Origin: Martinezella tropici
GTDB lineage: Bacteria > Pseudomonadota > Alphaproteobacteria > Rhizobiales > Rhizobiaceae
Length of the DNA: 64,000 nt
Reading direction: 5' to 3'
NCBI RefSeq assembly: GCF_003287875.1
Contig: NZ_QMKK01000025.1
Coordinates: 69,501-133,500, forward strand
Shown: positions 49,058-57,758 of the stretch, piece by piece
Layout of the letters: the number at the start of each line of letters is the position of its first letter
Numbering within the stretch: the stretch's first letter is position 1
Program-made: the position numbers and the translations under genes
The notes under the pieces: generated by a model
Seen by the model: the letters and a program-made list of their open reading frames with translations, nothing else
What the model was told of the DNA's origin: nothing
The model's database searches: none

Positions 49058-49088
49058 TTTCCGAAAATCGAAGGCGAATCTTCGGAAA
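49058..49088. promoter_or_regulatory. Inverted repeat in the fdsG leader
   Basis: TTTCCGAA (49058-49065) and TTCGGAAA (49081-49088) pair perfectly across a 15-base spacer, 21 bases upstream of the fdsG start. It could be a leader hairpin or an operator. Confidence 0.45.
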
Positions 49089-49184
49089 AGGCCTATGCGG
49101 CATTTCCTCCTGGCGCGCGATCGACACGCCACAACGATAAGCTCGCAGGGAGAGGGCAAAGGATCAATAATGCAGTCCCGTCAT

Positions 49185-49205
49185 TCGATAGGAATTTTCT
49201 ATCGA
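49185..49205. promoter_or_regulatory. Candidate LysR/OxyR-type operator for the fds operon
   Basis: TCGATAG and CTATCGA form a perfect inverted repeat containing ATAG-N7-CTAT, the T-N11-A class of LysR binding site and the OxyR half-site form. It overlaps the stop codon of the LysR gene and lies about 150 bases before fdsG. Confidence 0.5.
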
Positions 49206-50095
49206 TTTTTATTCTCTTCCGCGAGCAATCTCGCCTCGTGCAACAAGGCGGAGACGAGGGGCGTAAAAGGTTCGCGGTGTGTGGCGACCAAGCCGACGAG
49301 ATGCTCGGCGTCGGGTTCCGTGATCGGGATCTTGTGAATATCGGCCGGAAAACCGAAGGAATCAGCAATATTCTTCGGCATGATGCTCGCCCAGCGACCG
49401 GTCTGCACATGCGAAAACAGCACGATCATCGAATTGGATTCCAGCGTCGGCTTTGCCGTTGCGCCTGCCTCGGCAAGATGCCGATTGATGATGCGGCGAT
49501 TCTGCATGTCGGCAGTCAATAGACAAAGCCGAAGATCGCCGACCTCCTTCCAGGTGACGGTCTTGCGCTCGGAAAACGGGCTGCCCGCCGCCGTGATGAG
49601 GTGATAGCGCTCGGCATAGAGCGGCACGCTGGTGACACGGCCGAGCGGCTCGTTTTCCAGATAGGTGATACCGGCATCGATCTCGAGATTTTCAAGCAGG
49701 CTCAAAACCTGCAGCGAATTGCGCGATAGAATGGAGAAGGTGACGTCCGGATGCCTTTCCTGGAAAGGCGTGGTGATTTTCTGCACCATCGCAAGCGCTG
49801 TCGGAATGGCGGCGATGCGGATATGGCCGGCAAGGCCCTTGCGTGCCGCTCGCATTTCCTCGCGCATGGTGCGGCTGTCGCCGACGATACGGCGCGCCCA
49901 TTCCAAAACGCGCTGACCCTCAGGCGTCAGTCCCTGGAAGCGGGAACCGCGGCTGACGAGCATCACGCCCAGCTGGTCTTCCAGCTGCCTGATCGCCGCC
50001 GACAAGGTCGGCTGCGTCACGCCGCATTCCTCGGCCGCACGGCCGAAATGCTTCTGATTCGCCAGCGCGATGAAGAATTCCAGCTTGTCGATCAT
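49199..50095 (-). CDS. LysR-family regulator of the formate dehydrogenase operon
   Basis: 298 residues. The N-terminal winged helix-turn-helix reads LEFFIALANQKHFGRAAEECGVTQPTLSAAIRQLEDQLG; the rest is a LysR substrate-binding domain (about 90-295). It reads in the same direction as fdsG, 161 bases upstream. LysR regulators beside fds genes control formate dehydrogenase in other bacteria (FdsR), so that role is inferred here. The effector may be formate. Confidence 0.9.
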   Translation of the reverse strand: MIDKLEFFIALANQKHFGRAAEECGVTQPTLSAAIRQLEDQLGVMLVSRGSRFQGLTPEGQRVLEWARRIVGDSRTMREEMRAARKGLAGHIRIAAIPTALAMVQKITTPFQERHPDVTFSILSRNSLQVLSLLENLEIDAGITYLENEPLGRVTSVPLYAERYHLITAAGSPFSERKTVTWKEVGDLRLCLLTADMQNRRIINRHLAEAGATAKPTLESNSMIVLFSHVQTGRWASIMPKNIADSFGFPADIHKIPITEPDAEHLVGLVATHREPFTPLVSALLHEARLLAEENKNR

Positions 50096-50165
50096 CCCGC
50101 TCTCCCGAAACGAAAGAGTTAGACCGGCAGCCCGGTGAACGCAACATGCGAGGCTGCTTCAAACC

Positions 50166-50504
50166 TCAACGTTCGCCCCGACAGAATGCCTTCTGCAACG
50201 AATCGACCACGGCGCAGATTTCCGAATGCGCAACGGCGTAGTGAATGAGTCGCCCTTCGCGGCGCGTATCGACGAGCTTGTCCAGACGAAGGCGTGCCAG
50301 ATGCTGCGAAACGACGGCCTGTGGCAGATCGAGAAGGGCCTCGAGTTCCATCACTGTTTTCTCCCGCTTGGCAAGCATGAAAAGGATCGCCAGGCGGGTT
50401 TCGTGGGAGAGTGCTTTCAGCAGGACACTCGCCTTTCGAGCTCTGTCAGTCATTTCCTCGACATCATGCTCTGCGGCACCGCCTTGCGGTGGAGACGACA
50501 ACAT
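50166..50504 (-). CDS. ArsR-family winged-helix regulator
   Basis: 112 residues. The DNA-binding core is LKALSHETRLAILFMLAKREKTVMELEALLDLPQAVVSQHLARLRLDKLVDTRREGRLIHYAV. The metal box CxC of ArsR/SmtB is absent, so it probably senses something else. A Cys appears late in ICAVVDS and in FCRGER. An internal start at 50453 is possible; the 50504 start has better SD spacing. No target gene is evident. Confidence 0.85.
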   Translation of the reverse strand: MLSSPPQGGAAEHDVEEMTDRARKASVLLKALSHETRLAILFMLAKREKTVMELEALLDLPQAVVSQHLARLRLDKLVDTRREGRLIHYAVAHSEICAVVDSLQKAFCRGER

Positions 50505-50606
50505 ATCACGGCCTCTCGTGAGAACTCACACAGAGAAATGCTTATAATATTATCAAATCAAAAGCTGATTGAGAAAGATACGGAAAACCAAAAAAGGTCC
50601 GTTTTT

Positions 50607-51377
50607 TCAGCAGATAAGCTGGCCGCCATTGATCTCGATCACCTGTCCGGTGATGTAGCCGGACAACGTCGGCGCCGCCAGGAAAAGATAGGCGGGCGCA
50701 CAATCCTCCGATGTGCCCAAGCGCTGCAGCGGGATCGATTTGCGCGTCTGCTCCAGTTTCTCCCTGGACGAATAACGCTCGTGAAAGTCGGTCGATATCG
50801 TGCCGGGCGAGACGCAGTTCACTCGAATGCCGTCCGGCGCCAATTCGCGCGCCAAGGCTTTCGAATAGGTCGAGACGAAGGCCTTGGAGGCAGAGTAGAT
50901 AGCGGAGCCGGGACTGCCGCCGGTCAGCGCAGAAATCGAAACCGTGTTGACGATCGCCGCCTGCCCGGCAGCCCGCAGCAGCGGCAGCAATCCCCGCGTG
51001 ACCTCCACGACGGAGGTCTGATTGAGATGAACGATCCCTTCATACTGCTCATCCGTCAATTCACCGGCTGGAAAGCGCCCGACCATGGTGCCGGCATTGT
51101 TGACGAGGACGTCGACGCGGTCGAAACGCTCGCCGGCGGCGCTGACGAAATCCCGCGTGCCGTGGCCGGTGGCGAAATCGCCGGCAATGAGGAAGGCGCG
51201 GCGGTCGGCTTCCGCTTCCATCAGGAAATCAGGCAATTCGCGATCGGCATCCCGGCCGATATGGACAAGCACACGCGCGCCGCAATCGAGAAACTGCCTC
51301 GCGACTTCCAGCCCAATACCGCGGCCGGCGCCGGTGACGACGACGTTGCGATTTTCGAATAGCTTCGGATGAAACAC
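50607..51377 (-). CDS. SDR-family oxidoreductase
   Basis: 256 residues of the classical short-chain dehydrogenase type. TGAGRGIG is the cofactor-binding motif, NNAG the structural motif, and the catalytic Ser, Tyr and Lys are in NTVSIS and YSASK. The GTG start at 51377 lies after a strong AGGAGGT. It is divergent from glpR across 99 bases, but no substrate can be named. Confidence 0.9.
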   Translation of the reverse strand: MFHPKLFENRNVVVTGAGRGIGLEVARQFLDCGARVLVHIGRDADRELPDFLMEAEADRRAFLIAGDFATGHGTRDFVSAAGERFDRVDVLVNNAGTMVGRFPAGELTDEQYEGIVHLNQTSVVEVTRGLLPLLRAAGQAAIVNTVSISALTGGSPGSAIYSASKAFVSTYSKALARELAPDGIRVNCVSPGTISTDFHERYSSREKLEQTRKSIPLQRLGTSEDCAPAYLFLAAPTLSGYITGQVIEINGGQLIC

Positions 51378-51476
51378 GATAACCTCCTAAACCGCACTCA
51401 ATTCGCGCGTCGGTAATTGCGGAATTTTCACTTTATCATATGATGACGAAAAAACGAAAGAAAGGGAGCGAAAACC

Positions 51477-52250
51477 ATGTTCCTATCCGGACGTCAGACG
51501 GAGATCCTCGACATCGCCAAGGCGGAGGGCCGTGTGCTGGTGGAGGAGCTGGCGTTGCGCTTTTCGGTCACGCCGCAAACCATCCGCAAGGATCTCAATG
51601 ATCTCTGCGATGGCCGCGTATTGTCGCGCGTGCATGGCGGCGCGATCTTTCCCGGCGGAACCGAGAACGTGAAATACGAGGCACGCCGCTCGATCGCCGC
51701 GCCCGAAAAGCAGGCGATCGGCCGCGCCGCCGCCAGCATGATCCCCAACAACAGCTCGCTTTTCATTAATATCGGCACGACGACGGAAGCGGTCGGCGAA
51801 GCCCTGCTCGGCCATCACGAGCTGATGGTCATCACCAACAACATCAATGTTGCCAATAAGTTGCGGATTTTTCCATCCATCGAAGTCGTCATTGCCGGCG
51901 GTGTCGTACGTGGCTCGGATGGCGGCATCGTCGGCGAGGCCGCCGTCGATTTCATCAGACAGTTCAAAGTCGACTATGCCGTCATCGGCGCCTCCGCGAT
52001 TGATGCCGACGGCGCGCTTCTCGATTTCGATTTTCGCGAAGTGAAAGTGGCGCAGGCCATCATCGCCAATGCCCGCCACGTCATTCTCGTCGCCGACAGC
52101 ACCAAGTTCGAACGAACCGCCCCGGTTCGCATCGGCCATCTGTCGCAAGTCCACACCTTCGTCACCGACGAATGCAGCATTGAATCCGTACGATCCATCG
52201 CGGCAGAACATGACGTGCGCCTCATCGAGACCGACCGCCGGCCGGGCTAA
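51477..52250 (+). CDS. glpR: DeoR-family regulator, GlpR type
   Basis: 257 residues. The N-terminal DeoR helix-turn-helix is RQTEILDIAKAEGRVLVEELALRFSVTPQTIRKDLNDL. The C-terminal sugar-phosphate-sensing domain has the family INIGTTTEAVGEAL motif. Its position directly before glpD suggests it represses glycerol-3-phosphate use and is induced by that metabolite. The gene ends 115 bases before glpD. Confidence 0.9.
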   Translation: MFLSGRQTEILDIAKAEGRVLVEELALRFSVTPQTIRKDLNDLCDGRVLSRVHGGAIFPGGTENVKYEARRSIAAPEKQAIGRAAASMIPNNSSLFINIGTTTEAVGEALLGHHELMVITNNINVANKLRIFPSIEVVIAGGVVRGSDGGIVGEAAVDFIRQFKVDYAVIGASAIDADGALLDFDFREVKVAQAIIANARHVILVADSTKFERTAPVRIGHLSQVHTFVTDECSIESVRSIAAEHDVRLIETDRRPG

Positions 52251-52275
52251 GCGGCTCGCTTTCCGTCAAGAAACG

Positions 52276-52321
52276 TTCGTTTGACATTCGTATCTGTTTC
52301 GCTTTAGATGGATTAGTTTCG
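52276..52321 (+). promoter_or_regulatory. TTCG repeats upstream of glpD (candidate GlpR operator)
   Basis: TTCG occurs at 52276, 52287 and 52298, at 11-base steps (one helical turn), and again at 52318. They lie in the 115-bp gap before glpD. TTCG-containing repeats are typical of DeoR/GlpR operators. Confidence 0.45.
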
Positions 52322-52365
52322 ATTTTCCATCTTCACGGGGATGGCTGACCTTTGCGGAGGGGCGG

Positions 52366-53877
52366 GTGAGCGAACAGGTCTACGATATTTTCGTTATCGG
52401 CGGCGGCATCAACGGCTGCGGTATCGCCCGCGACGCTGCTGGACGCGGCTACAAGGTCGCGCTCGCCGAGATGAACGACTTTGCCTCCGGCACATCATCC
52501 GGCGCCACCAAGCTCATCCACGGCGGCCTGCGTTATCTCGAGCATTATGAATTCCGCCTTGTGCGCGAATCGCTGATGGAGCGCGAAGTGCTCTGGGCGA
52601 TGGCACCGCACATCATCTGGCCGATGCGCTTCGTGCTGCCCTATCACAAGGGCGGCATCCGGCCGGCCTGGCTCATCCGGCTCGGCCTTTTCCTCTACGA
52701 CCATCTCGGCGGCCGAAAACTGCTGCCGCCGACCGCGACGCTGGACATGAAGACGGATCCCGCCGGCAAGCCGCTGAAGGCGCTCTTCACCAAGGCTTTC
52801 GAATATTCCGACGGCTGGGTCGACGATGCCCGCATGGTAGTGCTGAACGCACGCGATGCGGCCGACCGCGGTGCGACGATCATGCCGCGAACGAAGGTGA
52901 TTTCCGCCCGCCGCGACGGCACCACCTGGGCGATCGAAACGGAAGATACGATCAGCGGCCAGAAGCGCCGGTTTCGCGCGCGCATGCTGGTCAATGCGGC
53001 CGGTCCCTGGGTCGATCATGTCCTGTCCGATGCCTTCGGCAAGAACCAGGTGCACAATGTCCGCCTCGTTCAGGGCAGCCACATCGTCGTACGCAAGAAG
53101 TTCGACGACCCCCGCGCCTATTTCTTCCAGAACCCGGACAACCGCATCATCTTTGCCATTCCCTATGAACAGGATTTCACTCTGATCGGCACCACGGATC
53201 GCGACTACAAGGACGATCCCAAGGATGTGAAGATCACCGAGGAGGAAACCGCCTACCTGTGCAACGCCGCCAGCGAATACTTCAAGGAGCCGGTGCGAAC
53301 CGAGGATATCATCTGGACCTACTCGGCCGTGCGCCCGCTTTATGATGACGGCGCATCCAAGGCACAGGAGGCGACACGCGACTACGTGCTGAAGGTGGAG
53401 GGCGAAGAAGGCCAGGTTCCGCTGCTCAATGTCTTCGGCGGCAAGCTCACCACCTATCGCCGGCTGAGCGAGCATGCGCTGGAAAAGATCGGCGAATCCA
53501 TCGGGCTGAAAGGCACGCCCTGGACGGCCAGGAGCTCGCTGCCGGGCGGCGATTTCCCGGCTCGCGGCTATGACGCCGAAGTCTCGAAGCTGAAATCGCG
53601 CTATCCCTTCCTCGCCGACCAGCACGCGCGCCGCCTCATCCGGCGCTACGGCACCCGGGCCGCGATGATCCTTGGCGACGCCAAGGCGATTGCCGATCTC
53701 GGCCGCTGTTTCGGAAGCGATCTTTACGAGGCTGAGGTGCGTTACCTGATCGAACAGGAATGGGCCTATAGTGCCGCCGACATTCTCTGGCGCCGCTCCA
53801 AGAAAGGGCTCTACCTTTCGAAGGAAGAAGCCGCCGTTCTCGAAAGCTACATGGCCGAAAGCCGCGTCCACGCCTGA
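52366..53877 (+). CDS. glpD: Aerobic glycerol-3-phosphate dehydrogenase
   Basis: 503 residues. It oxidises sn-glycerol-3-phosphate to DHAP with FAD at the inner membrane. FVIGGGINGCGIARDAAGRG is the N-terminal FAD-binding motif, SSGATKLIHGGLRYLE the family signature, and FGGKLTTYRRLSEHALEKI the C-terminal mark. The start is GTG at 52366, supported by GGAGG 6 bases upstream. Confidence 0.96.
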   Translation: MSEQVYDIFVIGGGINGCGIARDAAGRGYKVALAEMNDFASGTSSGATKLIHGGLRYLEHYEFRLVRESLMEREVLWAMAPHIIWPMRFVLPYHKGGIRPAWLIRLGLFLYDHLGGRKLLPPTATLDMKTDPAGKPLKALFTKAFEYSDGWVDDARMVVLNARDAADRGATIMPRTKVISARRDGTTWAIETEDTISGQKRRFRARMLVNAAGPWVDHVLSDAFGKNQVHNVRLVQGSHIVVRKKFDDPRAYFFQNPDNRIIFAIPYEQDFTLIGTTDRDYKDDPKDVKITEEETAYLCNAASEYFKEPVRTEDIIWTYSAVRPLYDDGASKAQEATRDYVLKVEGEEGQVPLLNVFGGKLTTYRRLSEHALEKIGESIGLKGTPWTARSSLPGGDFPARGYDAEVSKLKSRYPFLADQHARRLIRRYGTRAAMILGDAKAIADLGRCFGSDLYEAEVRYLIEQEWAYSAADILWRRSKKGLYLSKEEAAVLESYMAESRVHA

Positions 53878-53886
53878 GCGTGCAAT

Positions 53887-54351
53887 TCACTCTCCGGGAT
53901 CGAGCAGCCGCGGTCCCGCCCCCTCCTCGGAAAGCCGGTCCCAGGGATTGCGCAAGGGGCAGCTGTCGAGCGAGAGGCAGCCGCAACCGATGCAGCCGTC
54001 CAGCTGATCGCGCAGTCCCTGCAGGCGTTTGATCCTGGCGTCGAGATCGTCCTTCCACACTTCCGAGAGCGCCTTCCAGTCGGCCGCGGTCGGCGTGCGT
54101 CCCTGGGGTAAGGCTTCCAGCGCCGCCTGGATCTCGGCAAGCGGAATGCCGACGCGCTGCGCCACCTTGATGATGGAGACTCGCCGCAGCACCTCGCGCG
54201 GATAGCGCCGCTGGTTGCCGCGGCTGCGATGACTCTCGATCAGCCCTTTCGCCTCGTAGAAATGCAGCGCGGAGACCGCCACGCCGCTGCGCGCCGCCAC
54301 CTCGCCGACGGTCAGCTGCCTGGAAAATTGACCAGGTTCGATTTTTCCCAT
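53887..54351 (-). CDS. soxR: Redox-sensing regulator SoxR
   Basis: 154 residues of the MerR family. The N-terminal helix-turn-helix is [36 protein letters not shown]. The 2Fe-2S ligands are Cys120, 123, 125 and 131 in [12 protein letters not shown], matching the spacing of E. coli SoxR. It is divergent from an FMN reductase gene and shares its SoxR box. Confidence 0.97.
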   Translation of the reverse strand: MGKIEPGQFSRQLTVGEVAARSGVAVSALHFYEAKGLIESHRSRGNQRRYPREVLRRVSIIKVAQRVGIPLAEIQAALEALPQGRTPTAADWKALSEVWKDDLDARIKRLQGLRDQLDGCIGCGCLSLDSCPLRNPWDRLSEEGAGPRLLDPGE

Positions 54352-54360
54352 TTTACGCTA

Positions 54361-54391
54361 TTGACCTCAACTTTACTTGAGGTTTTATAAC
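54361..54391 (+). promoter_or_regulatory. SoxR box in a 19-bp-spacer promoter
   Basis: CCTCAACTTTACTTGAGG (54365-54382) differs by two bases from the classic soxS operator CCTCAAGTTAACTTGAGG. It sits between TTGACC (-35, 54361-54366) and TATAAC (-10, 54386-54391), a 19-bp spacer as in MerR-family promoters, reading toward the FMN reductase gene. Confidence 0.9.
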
Positions 54392-54425
54392 GCCAGCTCC
54401 GAACCGCGTAAAGCAGGAGCAAGAC

Positions 54426-55001
54426 ATGACAGAAAGAACCCGGCTGGCGATCATTTATGGCAGCACGCGTCCGGGCCGGCTATGCGACCGGGTGGTCAAC
54501 TGGGTCGCTCGGGAACTGGCACACTATCCCCTCATCGACATCGATCTGATCGACCCTCTCGAGTTCGACCTGCCCTTCCAGCATGATCGCGAGCATCCCG
54601 GCGTTGCCGCGCTTTCAGCGCGGCTTTCGGAGGCGGATGCCTTCATCGTCGTCACGCCCGAATACAATCATAGCTTCACAGCCTCGCTGAAATTCCTGCT
54701 CGATCTCGTCTATGAGCCGTGGCACGGCAAGCCTGTCGCCTTCGTTTCCTATGGCGGAATTTCCGGCGGGCTGCGCGCCGTCGAGCAATTGCGGCTCGTT
54801 TTTGCCGAGCTGCATACCGTCACCGTGCGCGATACGGTCAGCTTCGCCAATCCCTGGGGCAGATTTGCCGAGGATGGCACGCTTGAAAACCCGCTGGACG
54901 CCCGGAAGTCGCTGGTGCTTCTAGTCGCGCGGCTGAACTGGTGGAGCAACGCTTTGAAGCCCGCGCGCTCAACGCGCCCCTATCGCTCCGTCGCCGCCTG
55001 A
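54426..55001 (+). CDS. NADPH-dependent FMN reductase, likely SoxR target
   Basis: 191 residues of the flavodoxin-like NAD(P)H:FMN reductase family. LAIIYGSTRPGR is the FMN phosphate loop and VVTPEYNHSFTASLKFLLDLV holds the flavin-binding segment; FVSYGGISGGLRAVEQLR completes it. Such enzymes reduce quinones, flavins or redox-cycling compounds. The promoter has a SoxR box, so SoxR is expected to switch it on during redox stress. Confidence 0.92.
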   Translation: MTERTRLAIIYGSTRPGRLCDRVVNWVARELAHYPLIDIDLIDPLEFDLPFQHDREHPGVAALSARLSEADAFIVVTPEYNHSFTASLKFLLDLVYEPWHGKPVAFVSYGGISGGLRAVEQLRLVFAELHTVTVRDTVSFANPWGRFAEDGTLENPLDARKSLVLLVARLNWWSNALKPARSTRPYRSVAA

Positions 55002-55022
55002 TCCTTTTTCCAACATCCGAAT

Positions 55023-55093
55023 CCGGTCTCTCGTTTCTGGCAGGTACGGGAGACCGGTCGACGCCCGGACCTTGCACCACAGGTTCGGGCGTC
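55023..55093. terminator. Two tandem hairpins after the FMN reductase gene
   Basis: CCGGTCTC/GAGACCGG (55023-55057) and GACGCCCG/CGGGCGTC (55060-55093) are perfect 8-bp stems. A short T-containing run follows the second. They probably terminate or protect the reductase transcript. Confidence 0.5.
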
Positions 55094-55171
55094 GTGCTTT
55101 CATGCATCTGCCTTGCCGAAACCGCCGCGATGACCTAACCCAATGGAGACGGAGTTTCGGCGGATACGGGA

Positions 55172-56383
55172 ATGGAGAACGGAAGACGTCTGGGAGGAGC
55201 GGATTTCATGCGCGCTGTCGCATGTCTGATGGTGCTTGTTCACCATCTCGTGCTTCGCATGAATTTCTACAAGATCCCACCGGATCTGGACATGACCTTC
55301 ATAATCGCGCGCTTCGGCAATCACGGCGTCTCGGTCTTCTTCGTCCTCAGCGGCTTTCTGCTTGCCCGCCCCTTCTGGCTGGCGCTGGATAGAGCCGAAT
55401 CCCTGCCTTCGCTGAAGATCTACGCCATGCGCCGCGCCGCACGCATCCTACCGGGTTTCTGGTTTGCTCTGACGGTCGGCTTCCTGATCAGCTTCACCAT
55501 CTACGGCTTTCCGCTCGATGGAGAGCTGGTCGGCCGCTACATCTCCGGTTTCTTCCTGATGAGTCAATGGCACTGGCGCACCTTCTTCCCGGTACAGGGC
55601 GATGGGCCGCTATGGTCGATCCCCTTCGAGACGACCTGCTATGTGCTCTTGCCGATCGGTTTCCTGCTGCTGTTTCATCCGAAACCGAGATCGCGTTCCA
55701 TTCTTGTCAGCCGCCTGCTCTGGATCGGCATCATTGCGATATCATTGATCGGCCATTGGCTTGTCGTCACCTATCTTCCAACGGACACTGCCGGGCGCGG
55801 ATGGCAGTATGGCTTCCAGGGTGGCGCCAAGGAATGGATGCCGCGTTACAATCCCATCGGCTTTTTCGCGATATTCGCGATCGGCGCGCTGGCCGCCGGA
55901 ATCCAAACCATCCTCCCGGCGCGGCGCTCGGCAATCTATGACATCATCGGCGCGCTCGCGATCGTCATGGGCGCATGGCAATTGCCGCAGTCGATCGGCG
56001 GCGCGGGAGAAGGCTATGCCTGGCTCGGCATTCCCTACCAATTCCCGCTGCTTCCCCTCGCGGTCGCGATCGCGCTTTGTGCGCTTCCGCAATCGCTGCT
56101 GCTGGCAAAGCTGCTCGACAATCCCGTGAGCCGTTATGTCGCCACCGTCTCCTTCGGCGTCTACATTTGGCAGGATATCGTGCTGACCTTGATGCCTCAG
56201 CTCTTTCCCTCATCCTTCGGCGCAGGTTCGGACGACGTTCTCGGCGGCTGGATGGTCTCAAGCCTGATCGCAACCGCCATCATTTTTGCCATCGGCACGC
56301 TGAGCTATGTGCTGCTCGAACGCCCCGTCATTCAGTGGGCGCGGACACGGGAAGGCAAAGTCATGCGACCTGTCGCTGCGTGA
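55172..56383 (+). CDS. Membrane acyltransferase (acyltransferase-3 family)
   Basis: 403 residues with about ten membrane helices. The catalytic segment DFMRAVACLMVLVHH carries the family's conserved His near the N-terminus, and FGNHGVSVFFVLSGFLLARPFW is the second family signature. AMRRAARILPGFW is the usual cytoplasmic Arg motif. These enzymes O-acylate sugars, polysaccharides or lipids; the target is not evident. The start MENGRRLGGADFMR at 55172 fits. Confidence 0.88.
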   Translation: MENGRRLGGADFMRAVACLMVLVHHLVLRMNFYKIPPDLDMTFIIARFGNHGVSVFFVLSGFLLARPFWLALDRAESLPSLKIYAMRRAARILPGFWFALTVGFLISFTIYGFPLDGELVGRYISGFFLMSQWHWRTFFPVQGDGPLWSIPFETTCYVLLPIGFLLLFHPKPRSRSILVSRLLWIGIIAISLIGHWLVVTYLPTDTAGRGWQYGFQGGAKEWMPRYNPIGFFAIFAIGALAAGIQTILPARRSAIYDIIGALAIVMGAWQLPQSIGGAGEGYAWLGIPYQFPLLPLAVAIALCALPQSLLLAKLLDNPVSRYVATVSFGVYIWQDIVLTLMPQLFPSSFGAGSDDVLGGWMVSSLIATAIIFAIGTLSYVLLERPVIQWARTREGKVMRPVAA

Positions 56384-56419
56384 TATAGGCCATCGCCCAT
56401 GAGACACGTCGGCGGCGCG

Positions 56420-56559
56420 CTCCCCTTCTCCCCTCGGGGAGAAGGTGCCGTCAGGCGGATGAGGGGGAGCTCCCAAGAGCACGAAAATCCCCGCACCCAA
56501 ATCGCTCAACCCCCTCATCCGACCCTTCGGGCCACCTTCTCCCCAAGGGGAGAAGGAGC
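56420..56559. repeat. RIME-type repeat between acyltransferase and enolase-superfamily genes
   Basis: CTCCCCTTCTCCCCTCGGGG opens the element and CACCTTCTCCCCAAGGGG closes it, each the left half of a palindrome. In between are GGATGAGGGGGA and CCCCCTCATCC. It closely follows the copy at 43941-44105 and lies between convergent genes. Confidence 0.8.
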
Positions 56560-56615
56560 TGCGGTGTTCACGCACCTCACATGCCAGGCCTTGCTATCTA
56601 ATTCAGCAGATGCCT

Positions 56616-57737
56616 TCAGATACGCGTCGCCTTCAGCCGCTCCTCATCGAGAACGATGCCGAGGCCTGGTGCGGCGCCGAGATCCAGCCAGCCGGCCTCA
56701 TGCTTGAGCGGCGAAGCCATCGGATAGTCGCGGCGGGCTTCGCTCCATTCCGGATTGTCGTAGGGATATTCGAGCCAGGCGGCGTCGGCGACGCCCGCGG
56801 TCAGATGCGCATTGGCGAGAACCCCGATGCCGTTCGTCCAGGAATGCGGCGTGAATTGCACGCCCGCCTCGCGCGCCTGATAGACCAGCCGCCGGCAGCC
56901 CGTGATGCCGCCGACGAGCGCGACATCGGGCTGGATGACGTCGAAAGCGCGCTCCTCGATGATATCGCGAAACTCGTAGAGCTCGCGCGTCATCTCGCCG
57001 CCGACGATTCTGACCGAGGTTGCCTGTTTCAACTCTTTCATGCCCTTGCGGTCGGAGCGATGAAGCGGCTCTTCCATCCAGTAGACGCCGAGCCGCTCCA
57101 GCTCCCTGGCGACAGCAAGCGCATCCTTGAAGGTCCATGGCAAGGTCGTATCCCAGGGCATTCGCCAACCCTGATTGCAGTCGACCATCAGCTCCAGCCG
57201 GTCGCCGACGCGGGCGCGGATCGCTTCCAGTGCCTTGACGTCCTCGCGCCAGCCGCCACGACCGCCCGACGACGAGGAGAAGCGCACCTTCATGGCAGGG
57301 AAGCCTTCATCGATATAACGCTCGGCCTGATCCGCCATGGCAGAGGGCTCGCGCAACACGCCGGAGGAGGCATAGAGCCGCACCCGGCTGGCACGGCCGC
57401 CGAGCATCCGCCAGACCGGCTCGCCGGTAATCTTGCCGGAGAGGTCCCACAGCGCCAGATCCATCGGCCAGCAGCGGCCATAATGGAAGTTGATATGCGA
57501 GAGGACTTCATAGTGCCGTTCGACGTGCCGGGGATCCTGCCCGATGAACAGATCCTCATGGCCCTCGAAACCCTTCATCAGATCGCCGGAGCCGATGCCC
57601 TCGCGGCCTTCATCGTCTCGGACGCGCACGATGGTCGCATCGAAATGCCGGCGTGGACGGCCATCCCAGCTCGCCTTGAACGCCGGATCGAGCGGCAGGC
57701 GATGATGGGTGATCTCGATGGAAACGATCTTGCTCAT
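56616..57737 (-). CDS. Enolase-superfamily enzyme, mandelate racemase subgroup
   Basis: 373 residues. The capping domain is followed by a TIM barrel with the metal ligands Asp186 (MVDCNQGW), Glu222 (WMEEPL) and Glu248 (GGEMT). The Asp271/His298 dyad (QPD and PHSW) places it in the mandelate racemase subgroup. The usual KxK motif is KVR here (Lys150, Arg152). It likely racemises or dehydrates an acid sugar or similar carboxylate. It lies 21 bases downstream of an aldehyde dehydrogenase gene. Confidence 0.88.
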   Translation of the reverse strand: MSKIVSIEITHHRLPLDPAFKASWDGRPRRHFDATIVRVRDDEGREGIGSGDLMKGFEGHEDLFIGQDPRHVERHYEVLSHINFHYGRCWPMDLALWDLSGKITGEPVWRMLGGRASRVRLYASSGVLREPSAMADQAERYIDEGFPAMKVRFSSSSGGRGGWREDVKALEAIRARVGDRLELMVDCNQGWRMPWDTTLPWTFKDALAVARELERLGVYWMEEPLHRSDRKGMKELKQATSVRIVGGEMTRELYEFRDIIEERAFDVIQPDVALVGGITGCRRLVYQAREAGVQFTPHSWTNGIGVLANAHLTAGVADAAWLEYPYDNPEWSEARRDYPMASPLKHEAGWLDLGAAPGLGIVLDEERLKATRI

Positions 57738-57758
57738 GGTCGTACCTCCCTACAAACC

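Noticed and set aside
50166..50504. ArsR-type gene as the nodulation repressor NolR
   Set aside because: Its helix-turn-helix sequence and N-terminus do not resemble the NolR sequence I recall; only the general fold is shared.
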